Part shown: positions 8,109-15,523 of the stretch, in pieces
Position numbering within the stretch: the stretch's first letter is position 1
How the letters are laid out: every line of letters starts with the position of its first letter
NCBI GenBank assembly: GCA_035301345.1
Contig: DATGUM010000014.1
Coordinates: 1 to 64,000, forward strand
Direction: 5' to 3'
From: CALAMD01 sp035301345
Lineage (GTDB): Bacteria; Bacillota; Bacilli; Bacillales; Amphibacillaceae
DNA: 64,000 nt
Notes under the pieces: generated by a model
Told to the model about the DNA's origin: nothing
Database searches by the model: none
What the model saw: the letters and a program-made list of their open reading frames with translations, nothing else
Position numbers and translations under genes: made by a program

Positions 8109-10294
8109 GGAATAGCTTCCTTCCAAATTTTGTTTAACGTTTGAACGTCTTCTTCAACCGCTAACTTCTCATTCACATGTACAGTTAATAACTGATTAGC
8201 TGTCACGTGTCCAATATGATTAGCTTCAGGCATTAATTGCTCAAATGCCTTTTTATTTTCTTCTTTGACAGACACTAAAAATCGTGATTGTGTTTCGCTA
8301 AATAGAGCTGTTGTTATATCTTCGTGAACGAGATTCACATGTGCTCCGAGTGAGTGAGCGAATAAACTTTCACTTAACGCTACAGCAAGGCCACCTTCCG
8401 ATAAATCAGTCGCTGACTGAATAACGCCTTCTTTAATCGCCTTTAAAAGTGCGTTTTGACGTTCAGCCTCAACTGATAAATCAATCGCAGGAGCTTTTCC
8501 TTCATAAGCTTTATTAACTAATTGTTGTAATTCACTACCACCAAAATCTTCAGTCGTTTCACCAATTAAATAAACTGCGTCACCTTCTTGTTGGAACGCG
8601 CTCGGCGTCACATGATCAAGTGATTCGACGAGTCCGACCATACCGACGATTGGTGTTGGGAAAATTGGTGTTCCGTCTGCTTGGTTATACATTGAAACGT
8701 TACCGCTAATAACTGGTGTGTTTAACGAACGACACGCTTCACTTAACCCATCAATACTTTCAGACATTTGCCAGAAAATTTCTTCATTCGTTGGATTTCC
8801 AAAGTTCAATCCGTCCGTAATTGCTAGCGGCTTTGCCCCAGAACAAACGATATTACGCGCAGCTTCAGCGACGGCAATTTTTCCTCCCGTTTTTGGATCT
8901 AAGTAAATGTACCTTGAGTTTGAGTCAGCTGTAATTGCAATTGCCTTATCTCTATCTTCTATTTGCACGACAGCAGCACCACTTCCAGGGCCTGCAACTG
9001 TTCGTCCATGCATGTTTGAATCAAATTGTTCATATGCCCATTCCTTACTAGCAATCGTTAGGCGTCCGAGTAATGCCTTTAACGTTTCTCCGTAATTTTC
9101 TACGTGAGGAATAGTGACATCTTTTTCTTGGAATTCTTTAAAGTAAGCTGGCTCGCGTTTCGGTAAATGATAGACCGGTGCATTTTCATCAAGTGCGTCA
9201 GCTGGAATATCAGCATACGTTTCCCCTTGATGAATCACGCGGAAGAATTCTTCTTCAATCACTTCACCGACAATACATGAATCAACATCATGCTTCGTAA
9301 AAATATCGATTATTTCTTGTTCTCGCCCTTTTTCTACGACGAGTAACATTCTTTCTTGTGTTTCAGAGAGCATCATTTCATACGCTGACATATTCTCTTC
9401 TGCTTGCGGAACGTTGTCTAAATGAAGAACCATCCCCGTCCCTGCTTTACTCGCCATTTCACTCCCCGAAGACGTTAATCCAGCCGCTCCCATATCTTGC
9501 ATACCGACAAGTGCTTCATGATGAATCACTTCTAAACAAGCTTCAATGAGGCGCTTTTCTAAAAATGGATTTCCAGCTGCAGGGCTTGCATCTTCATTAT
9601 CTACATCATCTGAAGAATGCGTTGCCCCATGAATCCCATCTCGGCCTGTTGGTGCACCAGCATAAATAACAGAGTTGCCTGGACCAGCTGCAATTCCCTT
9701 CTGAATGTCATCATGTGTTAGCAAGCCAACAGCCATCGCATTAACGAGTGGCGTACCTTCATAACAATCATCAAATTGAATCTCTCCACCGACAGTCGGT
9801 ACACCGACGTTATTTCCGTAATGTGCCATCCCGCGAACGACTTCTTTAAATAAATAATTCGTTCGTTCATTTTCTAACGAACCGAATCGTAATGAATTAA
9901 GTGCTGCAATTGGGCGAGCACCCATTGAAAACACATCTCGCAAAATACCACCAACACCAGTTGCTGCTCCTTCAAATGGCGTAATTCGTGACGGACTGTT
10001 ATGACTTTCCATCTTGAATACGACCGCTTGATTATCACCTATGTCAACGACCCCTGCACCTTCACCTGGTCCAACGAGTACTTGTTCACCTGACGTAGGA
10101 AATTTACTAAGTAATGGTTTTGACGTTTTATAACTGCAATGCTCTGACCACATAACAGAAAAAATACCTGTTTCTGTATAATTCGGATGGCGATTCATTA
10201 TTTTCTTCGCCATTGCATATTCATCGTCACTCAAGCCCATTTCCTTATATATTTCTTCCGCTTCAATTTGCTCTGGTGTTACTTGTTCAGACAT
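8093..10294 (-). CDS. purL: Phosphoribosylformylglycinamidine synthase subunit PurL (small type)
   Basis: The 733-residue synthetase subunit of the three-part Gram-positive FGAM synthase. Motifs include MWSEHCSYK (about 48-56), VGPGEGAGVVDIG, KMESHNSPS, GGILRDVFSMGARPIA and ATDLSEGGLAVALSE. It lacks the N-terminal PurS-like region and the C-terminal glutaminase of the large fused enzyme, so it should need separate PurS and PurQ. Neither gene is adjacent or elsewhere in the window. The normal operon positions between purK and purL are reduced to 43 bases. It starts ATG with AAGGAG upstream. Confidence 0.97.
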   Translation of the reverse strand: MSEQVTPEQIEAEEIYKEMGLSDDEYAMAKKIMNRHPNYTETGIFSVMWSEHCSYKTSKPLLSKFPTSGEQVLVGPGEGAGVVDIGDNQAVVFKMESHNSPSRITPFEGAATGVGGILRDVFSMGARPIAALNSLRFGSLENERTNYLFKEVVRGMAHYGNNVGVPTVGGEIQFDDCYEGTPLVNAMAVGLLTHDDIQKGIAAGPGNSVIYAGAPTGRDGIHGATHSSDDVDNEDASPAAGNPFLEKRLIEACLEVIHHEALVGMQDMGAAGLTSSGSEMASKAGTGMVLHLDNVPQAEENMSAYEMMLSETQERMLLVVEKGREQEIIDIFTKHDVDSCIVGEVIEEEFFRVIHQGETYADIPADALDENAPVYHLPKREPAYFKEFQEKDVTIPHVENYGETLKALLGRLTIASKEWAYEQFDSNMHGRTVAGPGSGAAVVQIEDRDKAIAITADSNSRYIYLDPKTGGKIAVAEAARNIVCSGAKPLAITDGLNFGNPTNEEIFWQMSESIDGLSEACRSLNTPVISGNVSMYNQADGTPIFPTPIVGMVGLVESLDHVTPSAFQQEGDAVYLIGETTEDFGGSELQQLVNKAYEGKAPAIDLSVEAERQNALLKAIKEGVIQSATDLSEGGLAVALSESLFAHSLGAHVNLVHEDITTALFSETQSRFLVSVKEENKKAFEQLMPEANHIGHVTANQLLTVHVNEKLAVEEDVQTLNKIWKEAIPCLMK

Positions 10295-10324
10295 GTTATC
10301 TTCTCCTTAAAAAACATTCTTTTT

Positions 10325-10337
10325 TATGTTCGTTTAT
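10325..10337 (-). promoter_or_regulatory. PurBox-like site in the purK-purL gap
   Basis: The minus strand reads ATAAACGAACATA, which matches the PurR box consensus AWWWCCGAACWWT at 11 of 13 positions including the CGAAC core. No second, inverted box is seen at the usual 16-17 base spacing, so it may be chance in AT-rich DNA. Confidence 0.3.
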
Positions 10338-11471
10338 TTAATGATTTAAAAAATATTCTGCTTGTTCTTTCGCTCGTTCTAAACTTTCAGCAATAAATGT
10401 TACGTGACCCATTTTACGATTTTCTTTTGCTTCTGCTTTACCATATAAATGAATAAATCCATCTTGTTCTTCTTTCATATAAGTATATGTTTTATCTAAA
10501 TCTTGTCCTAATAAATTAATCATGATTGATGGGTTTTTCAGTGTAACGCCCATAAGTGGTAAGCCACAAATGGCTCGAATATGTTGAGTAAACTGGGAAA
10601 TGTTACACGCTTCAATCGTATAATGCCCTGAATTATGTGGACGTGGTGCCATTTCATTAATGTATAATTCATCGCCTCTCACGAACATTTCAATCGCGAA
10701 CGTACCGACGATATTCATTGAACTGGCAATTAACATAGCTGCTGTAATTGCAGCATTACTGACTGAATCAGTTATTTCTGCAGGCACAATCGTCTCATGT
10801 AAAATATGATTTTCATGTTTATTTTCGCCTACCGGAAAAATAGTTAACCCACCTGTTGCTGTTCTAGTGAATACGACTGATATTTCTTTATCAAAAGGTA
10901 CCCAGCGTTCGACAATACACGTACCATTTTCTTGTGCGAACGTTTTTGCTGCAAACTTGTCTGCTTCTGTTTCTATTTTCAGTTGACCTTTTCCGTCATA
11001 TCCTCCACTGCACGTTTTAATAACAGCAGGTAAAGGTATATTTGCTAACGCCTCGCGACATGATTCTTCATCTTTAACGATATAAAACTGTGGCACAGGT
11101 AAGCCTAAATCATTAATAAGCGTCTTTTCTTTTTCACGATTTTGTGTAACTTCTAAAGCATACGTTCCTTGTGGTAATTTACCTGCTTCTTCGATCAACC
11201 GCGCTGCTTCTACGTTCACGTTTTCAAATTCATACGTCACGACGTCACTGATTTCGATTAACTGTTTAATAGCATCTTCATCATCATATGCCGCTACGAT
11301 ATGTTCATCAGCTACTTGAGCCGTTGGGCAATTTGGTGTCGGATCAAGTACAGCAATATTGTAACCCATCTCTCTTGCTGAAAGTGCCATCATTCGACCT
11401 AATTGTCCCCCGCCGATAATTCCGATCATTTCTCCAGGTAACACTGTTGATTGTTCGTTATTTGCTAGCAA
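10338..11471 (-). CDS. purK: 5-(carboxyamino)imidazole ribonucleotide synthase
   Basis: ATP- and bicarbonate-dependent carboxylation of AIR to N5-CAIR. This ATP-grasp protein has 377 residues. It shows IGIIGGGQLGRMMA near the N-terminus (about 16-29), TCSGGYDGKGQ in the central lid, and EMAPRPHNSGHYTIEAC near 270, the PurK signature. Its start overlaps the purE end by 14 bases, as in other Firmicutes pur operons. The N-terminus is about 13 residues longer than minimal; a later start is possible but no better ribosome site is seen. Confidence 0.96.
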   Translation of the reverse strand: MLANNEQSTVLPGEMIGIIGGGQLGRMMALSAREMGYNIAVLDPTPNCPTAQVADEHIVAAYDDEDAIKQLIEISDVVTYEFENVNVEAARLIEEAGKLPQGTYALEVTQNREKEKTLINDLGLPVPQFYIVKDEESCREALANIPLPAVIKTCSGGYDGKGQLKIETEADKFAAKTFAQENGTCIVERWVPFDKEISVVFTRTATGGLTIFPVGENKHENHILHETIVPAEITDSVSNAAITAAMLIASSMNIVGTFAIEMFVRGDELYINEMAPRPHNSGHYTIEACNISQFTQHIRAICGLPLMGVTLKNPSIMINLLGQDLDKTYTYMKEEQDGFIHLYGKAEAKENRKMGHVTFIAESLERAKEQAEYFLNH

Positions 11472-11949
11472 GTTCGTCCCTCATTTCATCAACTTTTTCT
11501 CGCATACTTTCACGATACGTTTCTAATTTATTTGCTATGTTTTCATCAAAAATACTCATTATTTGAGCCGCATAAATCCCCGCATTTGTAGCCCCTGCTT
11601 TACCAATAGCCATAGTCGCTGTAGGAACACCACCAGGCATTTGAACAATCGATAGCAATGAATCAACACCACCGAGTGCTTTCGTTTGGACAGGGACACC
11701 AATCACAGGAAGCGTCGTTTGAGAAGCGACCATTCCCGGCAAATGAGCGGCCCCTCCTGCACCAGCAATAATCACTTTCAACCCTCGATGACGTGCTTCT
11801 TTTGCGTACGTAAACATATCATCAGGTGTTCGGTGCGCAGATACAACTTCTTTTTCATACGGGATATTTAATTCCTCTAAAACGTCACATGCATGTTTCA
11901 TCGTCTCCCAGTCAGAAATACTTCCCATGATAATTCCTACTTGCGCCAT
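11458..11949 (-). CDS. purE: N5-carboxyaminoimidazole ribonucleotide mutase
   Basis: Converts N5-CAIR to CAIR (class I PurE). Motifs are GIIMGSISDWETM at the N-terminus, VSAHRTPD near residue 41, and the glycine-rich AGAGGAAHLPGM. The frame opens three codons earlier (11958), but AAAGGA is best spaced for the ATG at 11949, giving the usual MAQVG N-terminus. First structural gene of the operon, behind a 200-base structured leader. Confidence 0.96.
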   Translation of the reverse strand: MAQVGIIMGSISDWETMKHACDVLEELNIPYEKEVVSAHRTPDDMFTYAKEARHRGLKVIIAGAGGAAHLPGMVASQTTLPVIGVPVQTKALGGVDSLLSIVQMPGGVPTATMAIGKAGATNAGIYAAQIMSIFDENIANKLETYRESMREKVDEMRDELASK

Positions 11950-11991
11950 GTTCATCATCCTTTACATTCGTATGTATATTATTTAAAAACG

Positions 11992-12037
11992 AAAAAAGGT
12001 CTATTACCTTTAGATAACGACTAAAAGGTTAATAGAC
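11992..12037 (-). terminator. Leader terminator (attenuator) of the purine operon
   Basis: A stem pairs 11999-12011 with 12024-12037 (GTCTATTAACCTTT against AAAGGTAATAGAC) and is followed on the minus strand by six Ts (11992-11997). It sits only about 45 bases before purE, so termination here would switch off the whole operon. The stop codon of a short leader reading frame lies in its loop. Confidence 0.8.
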
Positions 12038-12092
12038 TATATGAAACATCAAAACTACGAATTTTATTCCATCGAATCTTTATTTGCCACAC
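12021..12092 (-). CDS. Candidate leader peptide of the purine operon
   Basis: A 23-codon frame starts GTG at 12092 with GGAGG eight bases upstream and encodes VWQIKIRWN...SLLTF. It stops with TAG at 12021-12023, inside the loop of the leader terminator. The 5' arm of that terminator is therefore coding sequence. A ribosome reaching the stop would cover the arm and should block the hairpin. A stem AGAACGT/ACGTTCT (12106-12112 with 12155-12161) ends flush with the GGAGG. Short frames arise by chance, so this is inference from position rather than homology. Confidence 0.45.
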   Translation of the reverse strand: MWQIKIRWNKIRSFDVSYSLLTF

Positions 12093-12169
12093 AATAATTA
12101 CCTCCAGAACGTATATGTTTATTTTGAAAAGCTCCAATGAGCCACTGATATGAAACGTTCTTTTTTGTT

Positions 12170-12198
12170 TAACATTGCGTACACATTTATTTTAACAA
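12170..12198 (-). promoter_or_regulatory. Candidate purE promoter
   Basis: TTGTTA (12193-12198) and ATGTTA (12170-12175) are separated by 17 bases on the minus strand. The -10 is poor. It lies 22 bases downstream of the PurR boxes, and the resulting leader of about 210 bases is close to the length known for B. subtilis. No purine riboswitch core is visible in the leader. Confidence 0.45.
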
Positions 12199-12220
12199 AA
12201 AGTTTTTCTAATTACCACCT

Positions 12221-12266
12221 AAAATCGAACGTTTTTAGTCATTTTTTTAATTAATGTTCGTGTTTT
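12221..12266 (-). promoter_or_regulatory. Paired PurR boxes upstream of purE
   Basis: Two inverted PurBox sequences are present: AAAATCGAACGTTT (12221-12234, plus strand) and AACACGAACATTAA on the minus strand (about 12251-12264). Each carries the CGAAC core of AWWWCCGAACWWT. The gap of 16 bases is the spacing PurR of Bacillus requires. This predicts PRPP-responsive repression of the operon. Confidence 0.85.
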
Positions 12267-12310
12267 GATGATTAAATATCATTTTTTATAGAAAAAATAC
12301 ATAATTGACT

Positions 12311-12883
12311 CTAAATCCCATCTTCTTCACGTTGCTTGTTCTTTCGTGATAATCGATTTGTACGCACTTGTTTCACCCAGAAGCCGCCACGAATTTGTTT
12401 CGGCTCATACGTAATAATAAATGCTTTCGGATCAATAGAGACGATTGATTCATACAACATTTGCTCATATTTTCTCGGCGTTAAAATTTGTATCGATAAC
12501 CGGTCACCATCCATTCCGTATGATGACCAACTCGTAACACCATACCCTTTATCCCGTAGTTGCTTCGTAAATTCAATATCCGGATTTGATGAAACGACAT
12601 TCACAGTTATATAACCTAAAGCCATCTTTTCTTCGATTTTCGTTCCTACGATAACACCGATCCCATACCCAAGTGCGTAAGCAACTATATTTTGTATTTC
12701 ATTTAAATTTTCTAATACGAGTCCTAATCCTAAAATGTAGACAACGACTTCAAACATACTAACGATTGCTGCTAAATATCGTCTTCCTTTTAGCGTTAAA
12801 ATCATTCGCATCGTAAAACACGACACGTAAACAATATTTATCATTAAAATAATTGCTACCATCACGTAAGCATGACTAAACAT
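12311..12883 (-). CDS. yebE: UPF0316/DUF2179-family membrane protein YebE
   Basis: A 190-residue protein with three hydrophobic segments in the first 85 residues (about 5-25, 38-58, 66-84). A soluble domain follows with the YebE/DUF2179-type segment LRDKGYGVTSWSSYGMDGDRLSIQILTPRK. The C-terminus is strongly basic (RTNRLSRKNKQR). It is probably an inner-membrane protein with a cytoplasmic sensory-type domain; the function is not known. It lies immediately upstream of purE as in B. subtilis. The ATG start has GAGGGGG upstream. Confidence 0.85.
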   Translation of the reverse strand: MFSHAYVMVAIILMINIVYVSCFTMRMILTLKGRRYLAAIVSMFEVVVYILGLGLVLENLNEIQNIVAYALGYGIGVIVGTKIEEKMALGYITVNVVSSNPDIEFTKQLRDKGYGVTSWSSYGMDGDRLSIQILTPRKYEQMLYESIVSIDPKAFIITYEPKQIRGGFWVKQVRTNRLSRKNKQREEDGI

Positions 12884-12950
12884 GAGTAATTTCCCCCTCT
12901 GTTAAAACAGTGTATGACCTTAATATGTAGGGATAAATGTAAAATTGCAA

Positions 12951-12992
12951 TTAAAAAAACCTGAATCAAACGTTTATCGTCCGATTCAGGTT
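12951..12992 (-). terminator. Terminator of the amino-acid ABC operon
   Basis: The inverted repeat AACCTGAATC...GATTCAGGTT (12958-12967 with 12983-12992) is followed by a T-run on the minus strand, just past the ATPase stop. Confidence 0.85.
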
Positions 12993-12998
12993 AACTGA

Positions 12999-13730
12999 TT
13001 ATAGCACTTTACTTAAAAACAATTTCGTACGTTCTTCTTGTGGGTTATTGAAAAGCTCATTCGGCTCATTTTCCTCAATAATATACCCTTCATCAATATA
13101 TAACACACGGTCACTTACTTCACGAGCAAACCCCATTTCGTGTGTAACGACGACCATTGTCATCCCTTCATCTGCCAATTGTTTCATTACTTCTAAAACG
13201 TCTCCGACCATTTCTGGGTCAAGAGCAGACGTCGGTTCATCAAAGAGCATAATTTTCGGGTTCATTGCTAAAGCTCTAGCAATTGCGACACGTTGCTTCT
13301 GCCCACCAGATAATGAACCTGGGAAGGCATCTGCTTTTTCTGCTAAGCCTACCTTTGTTAATAGTTCCCTAGCCGTTTCGACTGCTTTAGCTTTGCTAAT
13401 TTTTCGAGCTTTCATCGGTGCTAAAATGATGTTTTCTAAAACTGTTTTATGAGGAAATAGATTAAAATGTTGAAACACCATCCCGACTTCTTGACGTACT
13501 TTATTAATATTCGTATCTTGTCTCGTAATGTCTTCTCCGTTAATAACTACTTGCCCATCCGTAATGTCTTCTAGTTTATTCAAGCAGCGTAAAAACGTAC
13601 TTTTACCAGACCCAGAAGCTCCGATAACACAGACAACTTCCTTCTCTTGAATCGATACGCTTATATCTTTTAATACTTCATTATCACCAAATGACTTTTT
13701 TAAATGTTCGACTTCTATGATGTTTCTCAA
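12999..13730 (-). CDS. Polar amino-acid ABC transporter ATPase (GlnQ type)
   Basis: Energises import of a polar amino acid. The 243-residue ATPase has Walker A GASGSGKST (about 37-45), signature LSGGQKQRVAIARALAMNP and Walker B IMLFDEPTSALDPE followed by the switch His in VVVTHEM. These are typical of the GlnQ/HisP group. The TTG start at 13730 has GGAGG 11 bases upstream and overlaps the permease stop by four bases. The specific amino acid cannot be read from the sequence; glutamine, cystine, arginine and histidine systems all look alike. Confidence 0.93.
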   Translation of the reverse strand: MRNIIEVEHLKKSFGDNEVLKDISVSIQEKEVVCVIGASGSGKSTFLRCLNKLEDITDGQVVINGEDITRQDTNINKVRQEVGMVFQHFNLFPHKTVLENIILAPMKARKISKAKAVETARELLTKVGLAEKADAFPGSLSGGQKQRVAIARALAMNPKIMLFDEPTSALDPEMVGDVLEVMKQLADEGMTMVVVTHEMGFAREVSDRVLYIDEGYIIEENEPNELFNNPQEERTKLFLSKVL

Positions 13731-14371
13731 TCTAATCGAAACCTCCTCTCAAGGAAGCTAGAAAGTAATGATAATAAATAAATGACAACAAAATACATAA
13801 TTCCAACAGCGATCCAAATTTCGAATGCCTTAAATGTTGCAGCAATTTGCACTTGTCCTTTTTGCGTTAAATCAGCAATTCCGATAACGGATAAAAGCGA
13901 CGTATCTTTCAAACTAATAATTGCTTGATTCGTAAACGTCGGTAACATTCTTCTAAATGATTGCGGAAGAATCACATAACGCATACTTTGAGCACTCGTT
14001 AGTCCGAGTGAGCGCGCTGCTTCATTTTGTCCTTTATCAAGTGATTGAATACCTGCACGGATAATTTCTGCATAATAAGCACCAGCATTAATTGCAACAG
14101 TTACAATTCCTGCTGTTTCCCTATCGAGTGATACGAACTCAAGCGAGTTTAATCCGAAGTAAAAGAAGAATAATTGTACTAAAATCGGGGTACCACGGAT
14201 AACATCAACGAATATTTTCGCTAACCAATTTAATAGTTTAACCGGAGACAACCGCAATAAAGCAACGACTAAACCGATAATAAATCCAAGAATAATTGCA
14301 ATAATAAATACTTTTAACGTAACTAATAACCCTTCCCATAGATAAGGTAAGGAATTAATAACAACTTCCAT
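13727..14371 (-). CDS. Polar amino-acid ABC transporter permease
   Basis: A 214-residue His/Glu/Gln/Arg-type membrane subunit with about five membrane segments. The N-terminal LWEGLLVTLKVFIIAIILGF matches the conserved GxxxTLxxs start. The EAA loop is present as AGIQSLDKGQNEAARSLGLT, where it contacts the ATPase, and is followed by ILPQSFRRMLP. It probably works as a homodimer with the GlnQ-like ATPase. It lies downstream of the binding-protein gene behind a stable hairpin, which would keep binding-protein expression higher than that of the membrane components. Confidence 0.93.
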   Translation of the reverse strand: MEVVINSLPYLWEGLLVTLKVFIIAIILGFIIGLVVALLRLSPVKLLNWLAKIFVDVIRGTPILVQLFFFYFGLNSLEFVSLDRETAGIVTVAINAGAYYAEIIRAGIQSLDKGQNEAARSLGLTSAQSMRYVILPQSFRRMLPTFTNQAIISLKDTSLLSVIGIADLTQKGQVQIAATFKAFEIWIAVGIMYFVVIYLLSLLSSFLERRFRLD

Positions 14372-14392
14372 GTTGACCCCCCTTTAAAAAGG

Positions 14393-14420
14393 GAAAGTGC
14401 GTCCAAACGAACGCACTTTC
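14393..14420 (-). terminator. Intercistronic hairpin between binding protein and permease
   Basis: A ten-pair stem GAAAGTGCGT/ACGCACTTTC sits right after the binding-protein stop. The following CCCTTTTT makes it a leaky terminator or an mRNA-stabilising stem, a common device for over-expressing the solute receptor. Confidence 0.7.
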
Positions 14421-14433
14421 ATTCTATTTCTAC

Positions 14434-15234
14434 TTAATCTAAATACTCAGCTAAAATATCGTCATACGCGCCGCTATCTTTTAAATTCGCTAAACCTTCA
14501 TTAATTTTCTCTAACAACTCATCGTTTTCACCTTTTAGAACAGAAATACCGTAGTTATCTCCTGTTAAGCGGTCTCCAACGATTTGTAGTTCTAAATCTC
14601 CTTCAGTAATTGCATAACTAATGACTGGATAATCTTCCATTAATGCGTCTGAAGAACCATTAATAACTTCTTGGAACATCGATGCACTATCACTTACTTG
14701 AACGATTTCAAATCCGTACTCATCTTGTGCTTCTTCAGCGAAGTTAGCACCTACCGTACCATTTTTAACAGCTACTTTTTTACCGTCTAAGTCTTCAAGC
14801 CCTTGAATATCATCATTTCCATCAGCAACAACTAATGAAACACCTGCTTCGAAATATGGTTCTGAGAAATCAACTGTTTCTTTCCTCTCATCAGTAATAC
14901 TCATTCCACCCATTCCGATATCTAACTCTTTTGATTGCATAGAAGGAATAATACCTGAGAAGTCCATTTGTTCTATTTCTATGTCAAAGCCTTGGTCTTC
15001 TGCAATTGCTTCAATCAGTTCTACGTCAATTCCAACAAGCTCTCCATCTACAGTAAATTCAAATGGTGGATACGTGTTATCTACTCCGACAGTATATAAT
15101 TCTCCACTCGTTTCTTCCCCGTCCCCATCATCATTACCACCTGCATCATCAGCGTCATCATCTCCGCCTCCACAAGCTGCTAGTACGAATGTCAGAACGA
15201 CTAACAAACTAAACAAACGAAAAAGACTTTTCAT
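14434..15234 (-). CDS. Amino-acid ABC transporter substrate-binding lipoprotein
   Basis: A 266-residue extracellular receptor. The signal peptide ends in a lipobox, VLTFVLAACGGG, with Cys near residue 21, followed by a Gly/Asp-rich linker to about 43. The bilobed SBP family 3 domain then starts YTVGVDNTYPPFEF, with MDFSGIIPSMQSKELDIGMGGMSIT and the hinge GKKVAVKNGTVGANFA. Mature sequence is very acidic. The ATG has AAAGGGGGC upstream. First gene of the operon, behind a near-perfect promoter and a cre site. Confidence 0.93.
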   Translation of the reverse strand: MKSLFRLFSLLVVLTFVLAACGGGDDDADDAGGNDDGDGEETSGELYTVGVDNTYPPFEFTVDGELVGIDVELIEAIAEDQGFDIEIEQMDFSGIIPSMQSKELDIGMGGMSITDERKETVDFSEPYFEAGVSLVVADGNDDIQGLEDLDGKKVAVKNGTVGANFAEEAQDEYGFEIVQVSDSASMFQEVINGSSDALMEDYPVISYAITEGDLELQIVGDRLTGDNYGISVLKGENDELLEKINEGLANLKDSGAYDDILAEYLD

Positions 15235-15323
15235 TTTGTTGCCCCCTTTAAGTAATTTTGTAAAAAATTAACAGTTCCTCTGCATGAACTTCCGTCGTTA
15301 ATTGTATAAATAAAACCGCCATT

Positions 15324-15338
15324 TTGTAAGCGCTTTCT
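15324..15338 (-). promoter_or_regulatory. CcpA cre site downstream of the ABC operon promoter
   Basis: TTGTAAGCGCTTTCT matches WTGNAARCGNWWWCA with one mismatch. It lies about 25-35 bases downstream of the predicted transcription start, where CcpA would act as a roadblock. This suggests carbon repression of amino-acid uptake. Confidence 0.6.
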
Positions 15339-15367
15339 AAATAATCGAAGTTCGCTCATGCATTTAG

Positions 15368-15396
15368 ATTATATAGCTATCTTTAAAACATGTCAA
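15368..15396 (-). promoter_or_regulatory. Strong sigma-A promoter of the amino-acid ABC operon
   Basis: On the minus strand TTGACA (15391-15396), a 17-base spacer and TATAAT (15368-15373) match the vegetative consensus perfectly. Confidence 0.85.
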
Positions 15397-15427
15397 TATA
15401 CTGAACAAAGACTCAAAGCGCTTAAAA

Positions 15428-15472
15428 AGCCCTTCCTTGAGCAATTTAACAATATGCTATCAAGGAAGGGCT
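15428..15472 (-). terminator. Terminator of the AbgT-family gene
   Basis: A 13-bp perfect stem AGCCCTTCCTTGA/TCAAGGAAGGGCT is followed by TTTTTAA on the minus strand, 50 bases after the transporter stop. Confidence 0.88.
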
Positions 15473-15523
15473 CATGACTAAACATCTTTATCGTTCAATA
15501 AATAAGTTCTAATTTCTCAAAGA

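Noticed and set aside
11950..12170. Guanine/adenine or ZTP riboswitch in the purE leader
   Set aside because: The conserved purine aptamer core and the ZTP motifs are not present; the leader folds differently, with a terminator and leader frame.
12336..12614. 92-codon plus-strand frame opposite yebE
   Set aside because: Antisense shadow of a gene with clear family motifs; no ribosome site.
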